The translations under genes and the position numbers were made by a program. 64,000 bases of DNA from Sphingomonas pokkalii (GTDB lineage Bacteria > Pseudomonadota > Alphaproteobacteria > Sphingomonadales > Sphingomonadaceae): assembly GCF_003096275.1 (NCBI RefSeq), contig NZ_QENQ01000001.1, positions 1 to 64,000 of the forward strand, in the 5' to 3' direction. The notes under the pieces were generated by a model that worked only from the letters and a program-made list of their open reading frames with translations, ran no database searches and had not been told where the DNA came from. Below are positions 8,825 to 17,995 of this stretch, piece by piece (the stretch's first letter is position 1; each line of letters opens with the position of its first letter).

Positions 8825-9907
8825 TTAGGCGCCGTCGAACAGCGGCAGCTCCCCGGCCTCTTCCTCGCGCTTGTCGAAATTGGAGATGCTGACGCCTAGC
8901 AGGCGGATTCCCTTGGCGGCCGGCAGCACCGATCGCACCAGATGCAGGCAGGCGGCATGAAGCTGCCCGCGCGTCGCAATAGGCGCCGGATGTGTCCGGC
9001 TGCGAGTGACGATCTGGAAATCGGCATATTTCACCTTCACGGTCGCGGTGCGGGCGAGCATGCCGGTGCGCTCCACCCACTCCCATACCTCGTCGGCCTG
9101 GCCGAGCACCGCCGCTTCGATGTCCCCGTCCTCGCTGAGATCGCGGCTGAAGGTGGTTTCGGAACCGGAGGATTTCCGCTCGCGATTGGGATTGACGGGG
9201 CGCTCGTCGATTCCCCGCGCAATCTGATGATACCATTCGGCGCTGCTGCCGAAATGCTGTTGCAGGAACACGAGCGGCTTGGCCCGCAGGTCCGCCCCCG
9301 TCTCGATCCCCAGCTTGCGCATCTTGGCGGCGGTAACCGGGCCGATCCCATGAAACCGGGAGACGGGCAGCCCCTCCACCCAGGCGGCACCCATGTCGGG
9401 CGTGACCGCGAACTGGCCGTTGGGCTTGCGATGGTCCGAGGCGAGCTTGGCGAGGAACTTGTTGTACGAGACGCCCGCCGAGGCGGTGAGCCCTGTCTCC
9501 GCCAGGATGCGCGCGCGAATCTCCTTCGCGGTCGCCCAGGCCGTGCCGATCCCCCGCCGATCCTCGGTCACGTCGAGATAGGCTTCGTCGAGCGACAGCG
9601 GCTGGATCAGATCGGTATAGTCGGCGAAGATCGCATGGATCTGCTGCGAGACGGCCTTGTATACGTCGAAGCGCGGCCGCACGAAGATCAGGTCCGGGCA
9701 GCGGCGCACCGCGGTGACGGACGGGAGGGCGGAGCGCACCCCGAAGGTCCGCGCCTCGTAGCTCGCCGCCGCCACCACCCCGCGCGCCGCGGCCGATCCC
9801 ACCGCCACCGGTTTGCCGCGCAATGCCGGATCGTCGCGCTGCTCGACCGAGGCGAAGAACGCATCCATGTCGATATGCAGGATCTTCCGGGTGGGCGGGG
9901 CGGCCAT
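8825..9907 (-). CDS. dinB: DNA polymerase IV (Y family)
   Basis: This is an error-prone polymerase that copies past damaged bases. The 360-residue protein has the Y-family catalytic acids: Asp13 in HIDMDAFFASVEQ, and Asp107-Glu108 in PLSLDEAYLDVT. The helix-hairpin-helix region (GIGPVTAAKMRKLGI) and the little-finger domain follow. I chose ATG 9907 (MAAPPTRKILHIDMDAFF); upstream in-frame starts add poorly conserved sequence. The stop codon touches the 93-bp repeat. Confidence 0.95.
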   Translation of the reverse strand: MAAPPTRKILHIDMDAFFASVEQRDDPALRGKPVAVGSAAARGVVAAASYEARTFGVRSALPSVTAVRRCPDLIFVRPRFDVYKAVSQQIHAIFADYTDLIQPLSLDEAYLDVTEDRRGIGTAWATAKEIRARILAETGLTASAGVSYNKFLAKLASDHRKPNGQFAVTPDMGAAWVEGLPVSRFHGIGPVTAAKMRKLGIETGADLRAKPLVFLQQHFGSSAEWYHQIARGIDERPVNPNRERKSSGSETTFSRDLSEDGDIEAAVLGQADEVWEWVERTGMLARTATVKVKYADFQIVTRSRTHPAPIATRGQLHAACLHLVRSVLPAAKGIRLLGVSISNFDKREEEAGELPLFDGA

Positions 9908-9998
9908 GGCGCGGATATACCGCCGGATGAACGAATAGGGAACAGCATTTCCTCCCCAAGTCATTGTGAAACCGGCGGGCAGGCGGCAAGAGCGGGCC

Positions 9999-10877
9999 AT
10001 GCCGAATCTTGCTCGCCTTTTCGCGTTTCTGCTCGCCTGCGCTGCCCTGGCGCCGTCTGCTGGCGCCAAGACGATCCTGTTCGTCGGGAACAGCTTCACC
10101 TATGGCGCGAACTCGCCGGTAATGCGCTACCGCCCCGATCGGGTGACCGACCTCAACCGCGAAGGGGTGGGGGGCGTACCGGCGCTGTTCAAGACATTCG
10201 CGATGGAGGCGGGGCTCGACTGGCAGGTGAGCCTGGAAACGGCCGGCGGCCGGGATCTCGGCTGGCATTTCGCCAACCGGCGCGCGCTGCTTGATCGGCG
10301 GTGGGACGTGGTGGTGCTGCAAGGCTATAGCACGCTCGATCCCGATCGGCCCGGCGATCCTACCCGTCACCTCGCCGCCGCCCGCGCGCTGGCCGAGATG
10401 TTCCACCATCGTAATCCGGCGGCACAGATCAATCTGGTCGCCACCTGGTCGCGCGCCGATCAGGTCTATCGCCCCGGCGGCCACTGGCATGGCCTCCCGG
10501 TCGGCCGGATGGCCGAGGACCTGCTGGCGGCGAACCGGCTGGGATTGACGCCGCGATCGGGATTCCATGCTGTGCTGCCGGTCGGCACCGCCTGGAATCG
10601 GGCGATGCGCGAAGGTATCGCCGATCCCAATCCCTATGACGGCGTCGCCTTCGGCCAGGTGAGCCTGTGGACCTGGGACCAGTATCACGCCAGCGCCGAG
10701 GGCTATTATCTGGAGGCGCTGGTCGAGTTCGGCGCGATCACCGGCCGCGATCCGCGCAGCCTGGGCCCGCGCGAGCGCGCTGCCGAGGATCTGGGGATCA
10801 ACCCGGAGGTCGCCCGGCGGCTGCGCGACGTCGCCGCTGCCGAGCTGGCGGCTCAGCGGGTCGGCGGCGCGCCGTAA
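9999..10877 (+). CDS. Exported SGNH/GDSL-family hydrolase
   Basis: This is a putative secreted esterase or deacetylase of the SGNH superfamily. A signal peptide (LARLFAFLLACAALAPSAGA) precedes ILFVGNSFTYG, where Ser32 is the likely nucleophile. Asp227 and His230 in WDQYHAS fit the block V DxxH motif. The 292-residue protein begins at ATG 9999. Its last 25 bases overlap the end of the convergent GH115 gene. Next to a xylan-active glucuronidase it could remove acyl groups from plant polysaccharide, but that is inference. Confidence 0.75.
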   Translation: MPNLARLFAFLLACAALAPSAGAKTILFVGNSFTYGANSPVMRYRPDRVTDLNREGVGGVPALFKTFAMEAGLDWQVSLETAGGRDLGWHFANRRALLDRRWDVVVLQGYSTLDPDRPGDPTRHLAAARALAEMFHHRNPAAQINLVATWSRADQVYRPGGHWHGLPVGRMAEDLLAANRLGLTPRSGFHAVLPVGTAWNRAMREGIADPNPYDGVAFGQVSLWTWDQYHASAEGYYLEALVEFGAITGRDPRSLGPRERAAEDLGINPEVARRLRDVAAAELAAQRVGGAP

Positions 10878-13624
10878 TAGTCGGGGGCGCCGTCGAGGCG
10901 CACATCGATCCGGTCGAGCAGGAAGCCGGGGTCCATCGCGAACACCTCGATCTTGTGGGCGCCGGCCGCGAGCAGGCCGAGGTTGAGGGTGCGTATTGCG
11001 GTGTTGGAGAGGACGTTGGCCTTCCACTCGTCGCTGCGGCCATGGGTCTCGTAATCCAGCACGGTGATCGCACCGCCGTCCACCCGCACGCCGATCCGGA
11101 GCTTGTTGGCGGAGGTGAGCGCATGGACGGGCAGGCCAACGATCTTGAGCTCGGCATCGCCCTTGTTGCCCAGCACGAAGGGCAGGACGAGCGGCGCGGT
11201 GGCATCGGCCTTGTCGCTGGAGGGAAGGTCGAGCCTGCTGCGCAGCACCGCGCCGCGTGAGCCGAGTTCGGCGATGCGTTCCCAGGGCGTGCCCGCGAGT
11301 TTCAGGTCCGCCGGGGTAAGCGAAAGGATGTGGTTCACCTCGGGCGTGGCGTCGCCTGCAGGGAAGGGTTGCAGCACCGGTTCCAGATAGACCATCGCGC
11401 CGTTGCAGCGGATCTTGCCCGCGGCGATCGGGCCCTTGCCGTCATACTTCACCGCGACGCGCATCGCATAGCCGTTGCTGGCATCGAGCCGGCCGGCACG
11501 GGCGGAAAGCTCCACCCCTTCCAGCCCCTCGACCGTCCAGTCGCTCACCGCGCCCTTGCCATACACCGTCATGAACCGCGTTTCCGGCTTGCCGGGGGCG
11601 AAGGCGAGCGCGCGGGCATCCGCACCGCAGGGGGCAACGGGGGCGAGATCGATCTTCGGATAGGGCGGCTCGGCGAAGACGGCGAGCTGGCGCGGTGCCA
11701 TGTCCATGATGCCGCGCCACTTGCCGCCATTCTGGGCATTGTAGGCGGCGGTATCGGCGACGATCGTCTGGTGGGCGGCGCGGGCTTGCTCCGCAAGCGC
11801 ATTGGCGCTGGCGCGACCCTGGCGGGCGTAGAGCGCGGCGAGATCGAGCTTCAGGTTGCGCTCGTTGAGCTTGGCCGCGCCGCGCACCGGGTACAGCACC
11901 AGCTGGAAGAAGGCGTCGCGGCGATCGGCGGGCATGGTCGCGGCGAGCGCCTCGGTCTTGTCGAGCAGCGCCTGATAGCGGGCGATCCGCGCCTGCGCCT
12001 CGTCGCCGCCGGTGCGGACATAGTCGCCGATGCGGATCGGGGTTTCGGGCTCGACCGTGCTGAAGCCCATGAACTCGGGCTTCCGCTCCCAGGCGAGGTC
12101 GTAATAGTCCATCAGCACATCGGCGACGGCGGGCCCCTGTGCGCCGAACTGCTCCTTCGCCCAATCGGCGAGCTGCGCGCGCACCGGCTTGTTCAGCAGT
12201 TTCGCATCGAAGGCGATATCGAGGAAATAGCTGGCCAGCACCTCGCCCGGCTTGATGTCGCCGACATTGACCACCCACAGCTTGCGCGTGCCGGTCGCCC
12301 ATGCCCGGTCCAGCTGTTCGCGGATCAGGCCGGGATGGGTGGTCGCCAGCCACAGATAGTCGTGCGGCCGGCCCCAATAGCTGATGTGATAGTAAAGGCC
12401 GGAACCGCCCTTGCGCGCGCGCTCGGCGGCGGTGGGCAGCTGGCCGAGATAGCCGTAATTGTCCTCGGGCCAGACGAGCGTCACGTCCTCGGGCACTTTC
12501 AGCCCGCTGCGATAGACGTCGAGCACTTCCTTGTAGAGGGTGAGCACCTGCGGCACCTGGTCCGCCGGCTTGCCCTGCGCGGTGGCGAGCAGGCCGCGCT
12601 GCAGGTCGATCGCCTGGGTGGTGGCGGCGAGCGCCTGTTCGGGGCTCTTGGCGCCTTCCAGCGCCGAGTCGTGCTTGCCGCGCAGCCCGATCGTATAGAC
12701 GTTCTCGAAGCCCTTCACTTCGTCCACGCGGCGGCGCCAATAGTCGACCATGCGGTCGCGGTTGGTGAAGAAGTTGAACGGGCCCTCCGCCTTCTCGTCC
12801 CACTCGCGGACATTGTTGCGCATCATCGGCTCGGCGTGCGAGGTGCCGACGACGATGGCATAGGCTTTCGCCATCTCGGCATTGCCGGGGATCTGGTAGA
12901 AGGGCTTGGTGCTCTCGTGCATCGCCGGCCAGATCAGATTGGCCTTGAGCCGCCACATCAGCTCGAAGACACGGGCGTAGGTCTTGGGGCCGATATCGCC
13001 GGTCTCGGGCTCGTAGGTCTTGGCCGCCCAGGGCTGGAGGCCCCAATCCTCGTCGTTGAGGAAGATGCCGCGATACTGGACCGAAGGCGCGTCGGAGAGC
13101 AGGCGGCGGCCGTCGACCACCAGCCGGTCGGCATGGCGCGGCGTCACGTCCGCCCACCATTCCCAGGCCGAGATGCCGATTGCGCGGCTGAGGTCGACCG
13201 TGCCCCAGATCGCGCCGCGCGCGTCCGATCCGGCGATCAGCAGATAGGAGCGGCCGGGATGCTGCTTCGAAGGGGCGAGAACGCGGACATAGCGCTCCCA
13301 TTGGCCGTCGAGCGCGGTGAGATCGACCTTCGCATCGGCCGCCACCGCACGGACCAACGCCGAATCCTTCTGCCCGATGACCACACAGAGCGTGCCGCAA
13401 GCGGTAAGGTCGCCCGCCACCACCGGCGTCTTGCCCACGCGCTTCCCGATGTCGCGGGCGAGCAGTTCGCCGGCCAGTTTCGCCGAGCCGGCATCGTCAT
13501 GGACGATGGCCGGGACCGTGCGGCCATCGAACAACACCGCTTGCTGCGCAGACGCGGCGGCCGGCGTTCCCAGCAGCAACACCGTGGCCCAGCCGGCCAG
13601 AGCCTGCGATCGACGCCCGTTCAT
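10853..13624 (-). CDS. Glycoside hydrolase family 115 (xylan alpha-1,2-glucuronidase)
   Basis: GH115 enzymes cut glucuronic or 4-O-methylglucuronic acid side chains from glucuronoxylan. The 923-residue exported protein has a signal peptide ending ASAQQ, an N-terminal domain with GAIWGTVDLSRAIGISAWEWWADV, and the GH115 hallmark QYRGIFLNDEDWGLQPWA around residue 180. WPAMHESTKPF and LVWPEDNYGYL are further family blocks, and the C-terminal part is a beta-sandwich. ATG 13624 has GAGGGG upstream; the frame runs open to 13738 without a better start. It may be co-regulated with the halogenase gene upstream on the same strand. Confidence 0.9.
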   Translation of the reverse strand: MNGRRSQALAGWATVLLLGTPAAASAQQAVLFDGRTVPAIVHDDAGSAKLAGELLARDIGKRVGKTPVVAGDLTACGTLCVVIGQKDSALVRAVAADAKVDLTALDGQWERYVRVLAPSKQHPGRSYLLIAGSDARGAIWGTVDLSRAIGISAWEWWADVTPRHADRLVVDGRRLLSDAPSVQYRGIFLNDEDWGLQPWAAKTYEPETGDIGPKTYARVFELMWRLKANLIWPAMHESTKPFYQIPGNAEMAKAYAIVVGTSHAEPMMRNNVREWDEKAEGPFNFFTNRDRMVDYWRRRVDEVKGFENVYTIGLRGKHDSALEGAKSPEQALAATTQAIDLQRGLLATAQGKPADQVPQVLTLYKEVLDVYRSGLKVPEDVTLVWPEDNYGYLGQLPTAAERARKGGSGLYYHISYWGRPHDYLWLATTHPGLIREQLDRAWATGTRKLWVVNVGDIKPGEVLASYFLDIAFDAKLLNKPVRAQLADWAKEQFGAQGPAVADVLMDYYDLAWERKPEFMGFSTVEPETPIRIGDYVRTGGDEAQARIARYQALLDKTEALAATMPADRRDAFFQLVLYPVRGAAKLNERNLKLDLAALYARQGRASANALAEQARAAHQTIVADTAAYNAQNGGKWRGIMDMAPRQLAVFAEPPYPKIDLAPVAPCGADARALAFAPGKPETRFMTVYGKGAVSDWTVEGLEGVELSARAGRLDASNGYAMRVAVKYDGKGPIAAGKIRCNGAMVYLEPVLQPFPAGDATPEVNHILSLTPADLKLAGTPWERIAELGSRGAVLRSRLDLPSSDKADATAPLVLPFVLGNKGDAELKIVGLPVHALTSANKLRIGVRVDGGAITVLDYETHGRSDEWKANVLSNTAIRTLNLGLLAAGAHKIEVFAMDPGFLLDRIDVRLDGAPDYYGAPPTR

Positions 13625-13710
13625 CCTGCGATCCCCTCTTGTCACCGGATCGGGATGTCGTCCCCCAACGCGGCCGTCAAGCTGGAGGTATGACAAAGGA
13701 TCGAAATTGG

Positions 13711-15204
13711 TCAGGCCGCGATCGACTCCCGCCCGCAATAGCGCTGAAGGAACGCCTCGTGCGTCGGCAGCTTGGCCAGCTGCGCGGCGATTCCGGCACG
13801 CAGGTCGCCCAGCGCCCGCTCCAGATCGGCGGAGGGGATTTCGCCCGGCATCGGGTGATGCGCGCGCGGCACCACGCCCTGCCCCAGCATCACCGCATTC
13901 CAGCTATCGACACGAAACAGATCGTCGCCGCTCTGATATGCATTGGCCCCTTCCTCGAACAGGGCGATCCGCGCGGCAAGGCTGTCGGGAACGGCGCGGG
14001 CGGCATGGTCGCGCCAGAAGGGCTCGGGCCGATCGTTGCGCTTGTAGTGCAGGATGATGAAGTCGCGAATATGCTCCGCCTCCGCGCGCGCCTGCGCGTT
14101 GAAGCGCTGGGCCGCAGCCGCCATGTCGTGGCGGCGCGGGAAATTCTGCAACAGCCGCGTGACGGCGATCATCACCAGGTGGATGCTGGTCGATTCCAGC
14201 GGTTCGATAAAGCCGCTCGCAAGGCCCAGTGCGACGCAATTATGGTTCCAGCTCTTCTTCCGCATACCGGTGGTGAAGCGGATCAGTCGCGGATCGAACA
14301 GCGCCCTGCCCGGCACCGCCGCCAGCAGTTGCTCGCGGGCCGCATCGTCGTCCAGATAGTCGCTGGCGAACACGAAACCGTTGCCCATTCGATGCTGCAG
14401 CGGAATCCGCCAGCGCCACCCGGCGCCATGGGCTATGGCGCGGGTATAGGGGACCGGTGGCTCGGTGGTTTCGGACTGGACCGCAAAGGCGCGATCGGTG
14501 GGCAGCCAGTGCCGCCAATCGTCATAGCCGGTTTCCAGCGCGCCTTCGATCAGCAGCGCGCGGAAGCCGGTGCAATCGATGAACAGATCGCCTGCCAGTC
14601 GCTCGCCATTCTCCAGCAGCAAGGCGGCGATGTTCCCGCTTTCGCCGTCGCGTTCCACCGCGGTAATCTGGCCCTCCACCCGGCGTACGCCCGCGGGCTC
14701 TGCCAGCCCGCGCAGAAACACGGCATAGGCGGTCGCATCGAGATGATAGGCATAGCCAAGCGGGGCGGGATCGGCGGTGGCGAAGCGATTGGCCAGCGCC
14801 GCCTGGGTCTCGAGCGAATAGTCGCCATACTCACCGCCGAATCCGCGGGTCTTCGCCTCCAGCCAGAAATGCTGGAAATCCGCGAGCGGCAGCGACCGAC
14901 CGACCGTGCCGAACGGGTGGAAATACCGCACGCCTTCGCGCAGCCAGTTTTCGAACGAGATGCCCAGCTTGAAGCTCGCATTGGTCTCGCGCATGAACAC
15001 TGGTTCGCGAATGCCGAGCAGCGCGTGGAAGCTGCGTGCGGTGGGGATGGTCGATTCGCCGACGCCGACGGTGCCGATCGCATCGGATTCGACCAGCGTG
15101 ATATCCAGCGACGCACCGAGATGCCGGACCAGCGCCGCCGCGGCCACCCATCCCGCCGTGCCGCCGCCGGCGATCACGACCCGAAACTGCTTCTGCTCCG
15201 CCAT
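13711..15204 (-). CDS. Flavin-dependent tryptophan-halogenase family protein
   Basis: This belongs to the FADH2-dependent halogenase family, which makes HOCl at the flavin and passes it to an active-site lysine. Motifs are intact in the 497-residue protein: GGGTAGW at 13-19 for FAD, Lys79 in ASFKLGISFENW at the same number as the catalytic Lys of PrnA, WRWRIP at 263-268, and Glu337-Ser338 in EPLESTS. ATG 15204 has AGGGGA at good spacing; ATG 15210 is too close to it. No flavin reductase or biosynthetic genes are nearby, and the substrate is unknown. Such orphan halogenases recur in sphingomonads and Xanthomonas near sugar-uptake genes. Confidence 0.9.
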   Translation of the reverse strand: MAEQKQFRVVIAGGGTAGWVAAAALVRHLGASLDITLVESDAIGTVGVGESTIPTARSFHALLGIREPVFMRETNASFKLGISFENWLREGVRYFHPFGTVGRSLPLADFQHFWLEAKTRGFGGEYGDYSLETQAALANRFATADPAPLGYAYHLDATAYAVFLRGLAEPAGVRRVEGQITAVERDGESGNIAALLLENGERLAGDLFIDCTGFRALLIEGALETGYDDWRHWLPTDRAFAVQSETTEPPVPYTRAIAHGAGWRWRIPLQHRMGNGFVFASDYLDDDAAREQLLAAVPGRALFDPRLIRFTTGMRKKSWNHNCVALGLASGFIEPLESTSIHLVMIAVTRLLQNFPRRHDMAAAAQRFNAQARAEAEHIRDFIILHYKRNDRPEPFWRDHAARAVPDSLAARIALFEEGANAYQSGDDLFRVDSWNAVMLGQGVVPRAHHPMPGEIPSADLERALGDLRAGIAAQLAKLPTHEAFLQRYCGRESIAA

Positions 15205-15335
15205 CCGCATTCCCCTGTTCGTCTGGTCACCGGTTCTGCCGCCGGACGCCCGCTCGCGCTTTGACCTTAAACGAAAAATACCGCGCTACGCGAGCAGACT
15301 TGTGCCGTGGCGACGGCCGGTTATGAACCTGCCCC

Positions 15336-15680
15336 ATGCGCCATATCCTGCTGCTCGACCTGAAGGACGATCCCGAAGCGATCGCCGCCTATCGCCATTG
15401 GCACCGGCCCGGCGGCCCGCCGGCCGCAGTCAACCGATCGATCCGCGAGGCCGGAATCGAATCGATGGAAATCTGGCAGGCAGGCGACCGGCTGGTGATG
15501 GTGATGGAAACCGGCCCCGCCTTCGATCCCGAAGCCAAGCGCGCCCGCGATGCCGCCGATCCCGACGTGCAGGCTTGGGAGACGCTGATGGACGGTTTCC
15601 AGAAGCGCCTGGCCTTCGCCGCCGAGGACGTGAAATGGGTGCCGACCGAGCAGATCTATTCGCTTGAGGCCCAACCCTGA
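15336..15680 (+). CDS. L-rhamnose/L-fucose mutarotase family protein
   Basis: This small enzyme would interconvert the alpha and beta anomers of a deoxyhexose before oxidation. The 114-residue protein has the family order: a short N-terminal strand MRHILLLDLKDD, the AYRHWHRPGG motif with the conserved His23, VNRSIREAGIESMEIW, and a C-terminal WETLMDGFQKRL. The WHRP variant is closer to L-fucose than L-rhamnose mutarotases as I remember the family. It is convergent with the dehydrogenase and lactonase genes next door, which supports a sugar-oxidation route. Confidence 0.82.
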   Translation: MRHILLLDLKDDPEAIAAYRHWHRPGGPPAAVNRSIREAGIESMEIWQAGDRLVMVMETGPAFDPEAKRARDAADPDVQAWETLMDGFQKRLAFAAEDVKWVPTEQIYSLEAQP

Positions 15681-15694
15681 GCCCCAGGCTCGGG

Positions 15695-16702
15695 TCAAAG
15701 CTCCACGATCGCCTTCAACACCGTATCCGCCTCGGCGATCAACTCGGGAATCCGCTGCGGCACCGCGTCGATGGCGAGGCTGTGGGTATGGAGGATTTCG
15801 GTCGGGATATCGCCCGACCGCATCGCCGCGATCACGCGCTGGAAATCGCTTGCCAGCGCGTTGCGGCTGGCGAGCATCACCGTCTCGCGCTTGTGGAATT
15901 CGGGATCGGCGAAGCTCAGTTCGCCGGGCGCGACGCCGACCAGCACCAGCGCACCGCCATGCCCGACGAAATCGAGGCTGCGCCGCATTGCCGCCAACGA
16001 ACCGGATGCGTCCACCACCACATCGAACATGTCGCCGCAGGTCCGCTCGATGAGCACGCTGCCCAGCGCCTCATCGGCCACCAGGCCTTCGAACCCCAGC
16101 TTGTTGCGGGCAAAGGCCAGGCGCGGCGCGCGCTGATCGACCAGGGTCACGTCGAACCCATCGAGGCGACCGAACAGCGCCGAGGCGATACCGATCGGGC
16201 CGGCGCCGACGACCAGCATCCGCCCTTCACCATCCTTGGGTGCGCGCGAAATCGCATGGGCGCCGATCGCCAGAAACTCGACCATCGCCGCCTGATCGAG
16301 CGTCAGCCCCGTCGCGTCGATCACCGCGCGTTCGGGCACCACCAGGAGATCGCACATTCCACCATCGCTATGCACGCCGAGCACGTTGATGTTGACGCAG
16401 GCGTTGGGCCGCCCCTTCCGGCAGGCGATGCAATGGCCGCAGGCAAGATAGGGGTTGATCGCAACGATCCGCCCAATCTCCAGCGTCGCCCCCTCGCCCA
16501 GTGCGACGATCTCGCCGCCCAGTTCATGGCCCATCACCCGCGGATAGCTGAGGAACGGATGCCGGCCCGAAAAGATGTGATAATCGGTGCCGCACAGGCC
16601 GACACGGCGCACACGGACCAGCACCTCGCCCGGGCCGGGCACCGGCGCCTCGCGGTTGACCTGGGCAAGCTGAAACGGCTCCTGGCAGATGATGGCGCGC
16701 AT
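15695..16702 (-). CDS. Zinc-dependent sugar (alcohol) dehydrogenase, MDR family
   Basis: This is a medium-chain NAD(P)-dependent dehydrogenase, probably acting on a sugar or sugar acid. In the 335-residue protein Cys37 and His59-Glu60 form the catalytic zinc site. Cys88, Cys91, Cys94 and Cys102 (CGHCIACRKGRPNAC) form the structural zinc site. VVGAGPIGI is the cofactor-binding turn. GGAGACC precedes ATG 16702. It follows the lactonase gene after a 76-base gap that contains a partly symmetrical GCAA-GATTG-TTTGC, a possible operator. Given its neighbours, an L-fucose- or L-galactonate-type substrate is likely but not shown. Confidence 0.85.
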   Translation of the reverse strand: MRAIICQEPFQLAQVNREAPVPGPGEVLVRVRRVGLCGTDYHIFSGRHPFLSYPRVMGHELGGEIVALGEGATLEIGRIVAINPYLACGHCIACRKGRPNACVNINVLGVHSDGGMCDLLVVPERAVIDATGLTLDQAAMVEFLAIGAHAISRAPKDGEGRMLVVGAGPIGIASALFGRLDGFDVTLVDQRAPRLAFARNKLGFEGLVADEALGSVLIERTCGDMFDVVVDASGSLAAMRRSLDFVGHGGALVLVGVAPGELSFADPEFHKRETVMLASRNALASDFQRVIAAMRSGDIPTEILHTHSLAIDAVPQRIPELIAEADTVLKAIVEL

Positions 16703-16778
16703 GATCGGTCTCCTAGCCCGCGCCTTGCCACGATAAATCGCGTATATGCAAGATTGTTTGCGCTAATGAATACACGCC

Positions 16779-17609
16779 CTAGGCGAGATCCAGCGCATAG
16801 GCCCGTATCGCATTGCCGCCAAAAACCGCCGTCGCCGCTTCCGGACAGTGGCGCGCGACGAACTGTTCGACGATCTCAAAAGTATCCCGGTAGCAGCCCG
16901 CGAGCGCGCAGACCGGCCAGTCCGATCCCCAGAGCACCCGGTCGGCACCGAAGCGGCTGAAGACATGATCCAGATAGCGTTCGAAATCGGAAAGCTGCCA
17001 CGCCGCATGATCGGCCTCCGTCACAAGGCCGGACACTTTGCAGAACAGGTCCGGATGCTGCGCCGCCGCCGCGATCTGATCGGCCCAGGGGTGCCACGCC
17101 CCCGCCCGGATATCGGGCTTCGCGGCATGGTCGAGCACCAATCGGCCTTCGCCGCATCGATCGAGGAAGCGCGGCAGCGATCCCAGCTGCGCGGCATTGA
17201 CGAGTATATCATAGGTCAGGCCGCGCGCGAGCACCGCCCCGACGCCCCGCACAAAGGCATCGCCGAGCAGGAAATCAGGATCCGGCTCGTCCTGCACGAC
17301 ATGGCGATAGCCGAGAATCGATTGCCCTGCCCGCTGCTCCAGTCGATCGGCAATATCCGCCGCGCGCAGATCGATCCAGCCCACCACCCCCGCGATACGC
17401 GGCTGGCGTTCGGCACAGGCGAGCAGGAAGTCGGTTTCCCCGTCGCACTGCCGTGCCTGCACCGCGACCGCGCGATCGACACCGGCAGTGTCCATCGCGG
17501 CGACCAGATCTTCGGCATCGAAATCGCGGGCGATCGCGCTGCCCGGTTCGATCCAGCCGAAACTTTCGGCCGTATAGGCCCAGAGGTGGTGATGAGCATC
17601 GATCCGCAT
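16779..17609 (-). CDS. Amidohydrolase-2 family lactonase, L-fuconolactonase-like
   Basis: These TIM-barrel hydrolases open sugar lactones such as L-fucono-1,5-lactone. The 276-residue protein starts MRIDAHHHLW with the HxH metal pair. It continues with QARQCDGETDFLL, the LDHAAKPDI strand and the WGSDWPV motif that carries the catalytic Asp. This order is typical of the fuconolactonase branch. Start at ATG 17609; the ribosome site is weak. Together with the mutarotase and dehydrogenase it gives three steps of an oxidative deoxyhexose pathway. The dehydratase and aldolase steps are not in this window. Confidence 0.8.
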   Translation of the reverse strand: MRIDAHHHLWAYTAESFGWIEPGSAIARDFDAEDLVAAMDTAGVDRAVAVQARQCDGETDFLLACAERQPRIAGVVGWIDLRAADIADRLEQRAGQSILGYRHVVQDEPDPDFLLGDAFVRGVGAVLARGLTYDILVNAAQLGSLPRFLDRCGEGRLVLDHAAKPDIRAGAWHPWADQIAAAAQHPDLFCKVSGLVTEADHAAWQLSDFERYLDHVFSRFGADRVLWGSDWPVCALAGCYRDTFEIVEQFVARHCPEAATAVFGGNAIRAYALDLA

Positions 17610-17752
17610 GGTCGCCGCATAGCGCAAGCCGCGCCGGCGCCACCACCCAAAAGCTACCTGCCGACGCAGGGTGCATGGAAACCCGCGCTTGGCTGGGCGG
17701 TTATCCGTCCTGATACTGCGCGCCTGCGATTCGATCGGAACAGGAACCACCC

Positions 17753-17974
17753 ATGACCGCCACGCCCGACCCCGGCCAAGACGCACCCGAAGGGCCCGCC
17801 CCCGCCGCCGAGACCCGGCAGCCGCTCCCGCGCGAGGGTCGAGTGGATGCGCTTGCCGGCCCACAACCCGACGGGATTCCGATGACCGGCGAGGAAGACC
17901 CGTTGGTGGAAGTGGAGCAGTTCAGCGAAGCGGTGCGCCGCTTCAGCGAAAGCGAACGGGACCGGAAGGCATAG
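17753..17974 (+). CDS. Small hypothetical protein, proline-rich then acidic
   Basis: The 73-residue product is not recognised. Its first half is rich in Pro and Ala (PEGPAPAAETRQPLPREGR) and its second half is acidic and probably helical (DPLVEVEQFSEAVRRFSESERD). There is no signal peptide or membrane segment. GGAACAGGAA just before ATG 17753 is a good ribosome site, and it is divergent from the lactonase gene. I think it is real because of the ribosome site and because no gene occupies the other strand here. Confidence 0.55.
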   Translation: MTATPDPGQDAPEGPAPAAETRQPLPREGRVDALAGPQPDGIPMTGEEDPLVEVEQFSEAVRRFSESERDRKA

Positions 17975-17995
17975 CGCTGCCCCGCGCCGCTGCCA

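Noticed and set aside
11330..13693. Plus-strand open frame of 787 codons across the GH115 gene
   Set aside because: Same reason: it mirrors a gene with clear family motifs, and its own product matches no known pattern.
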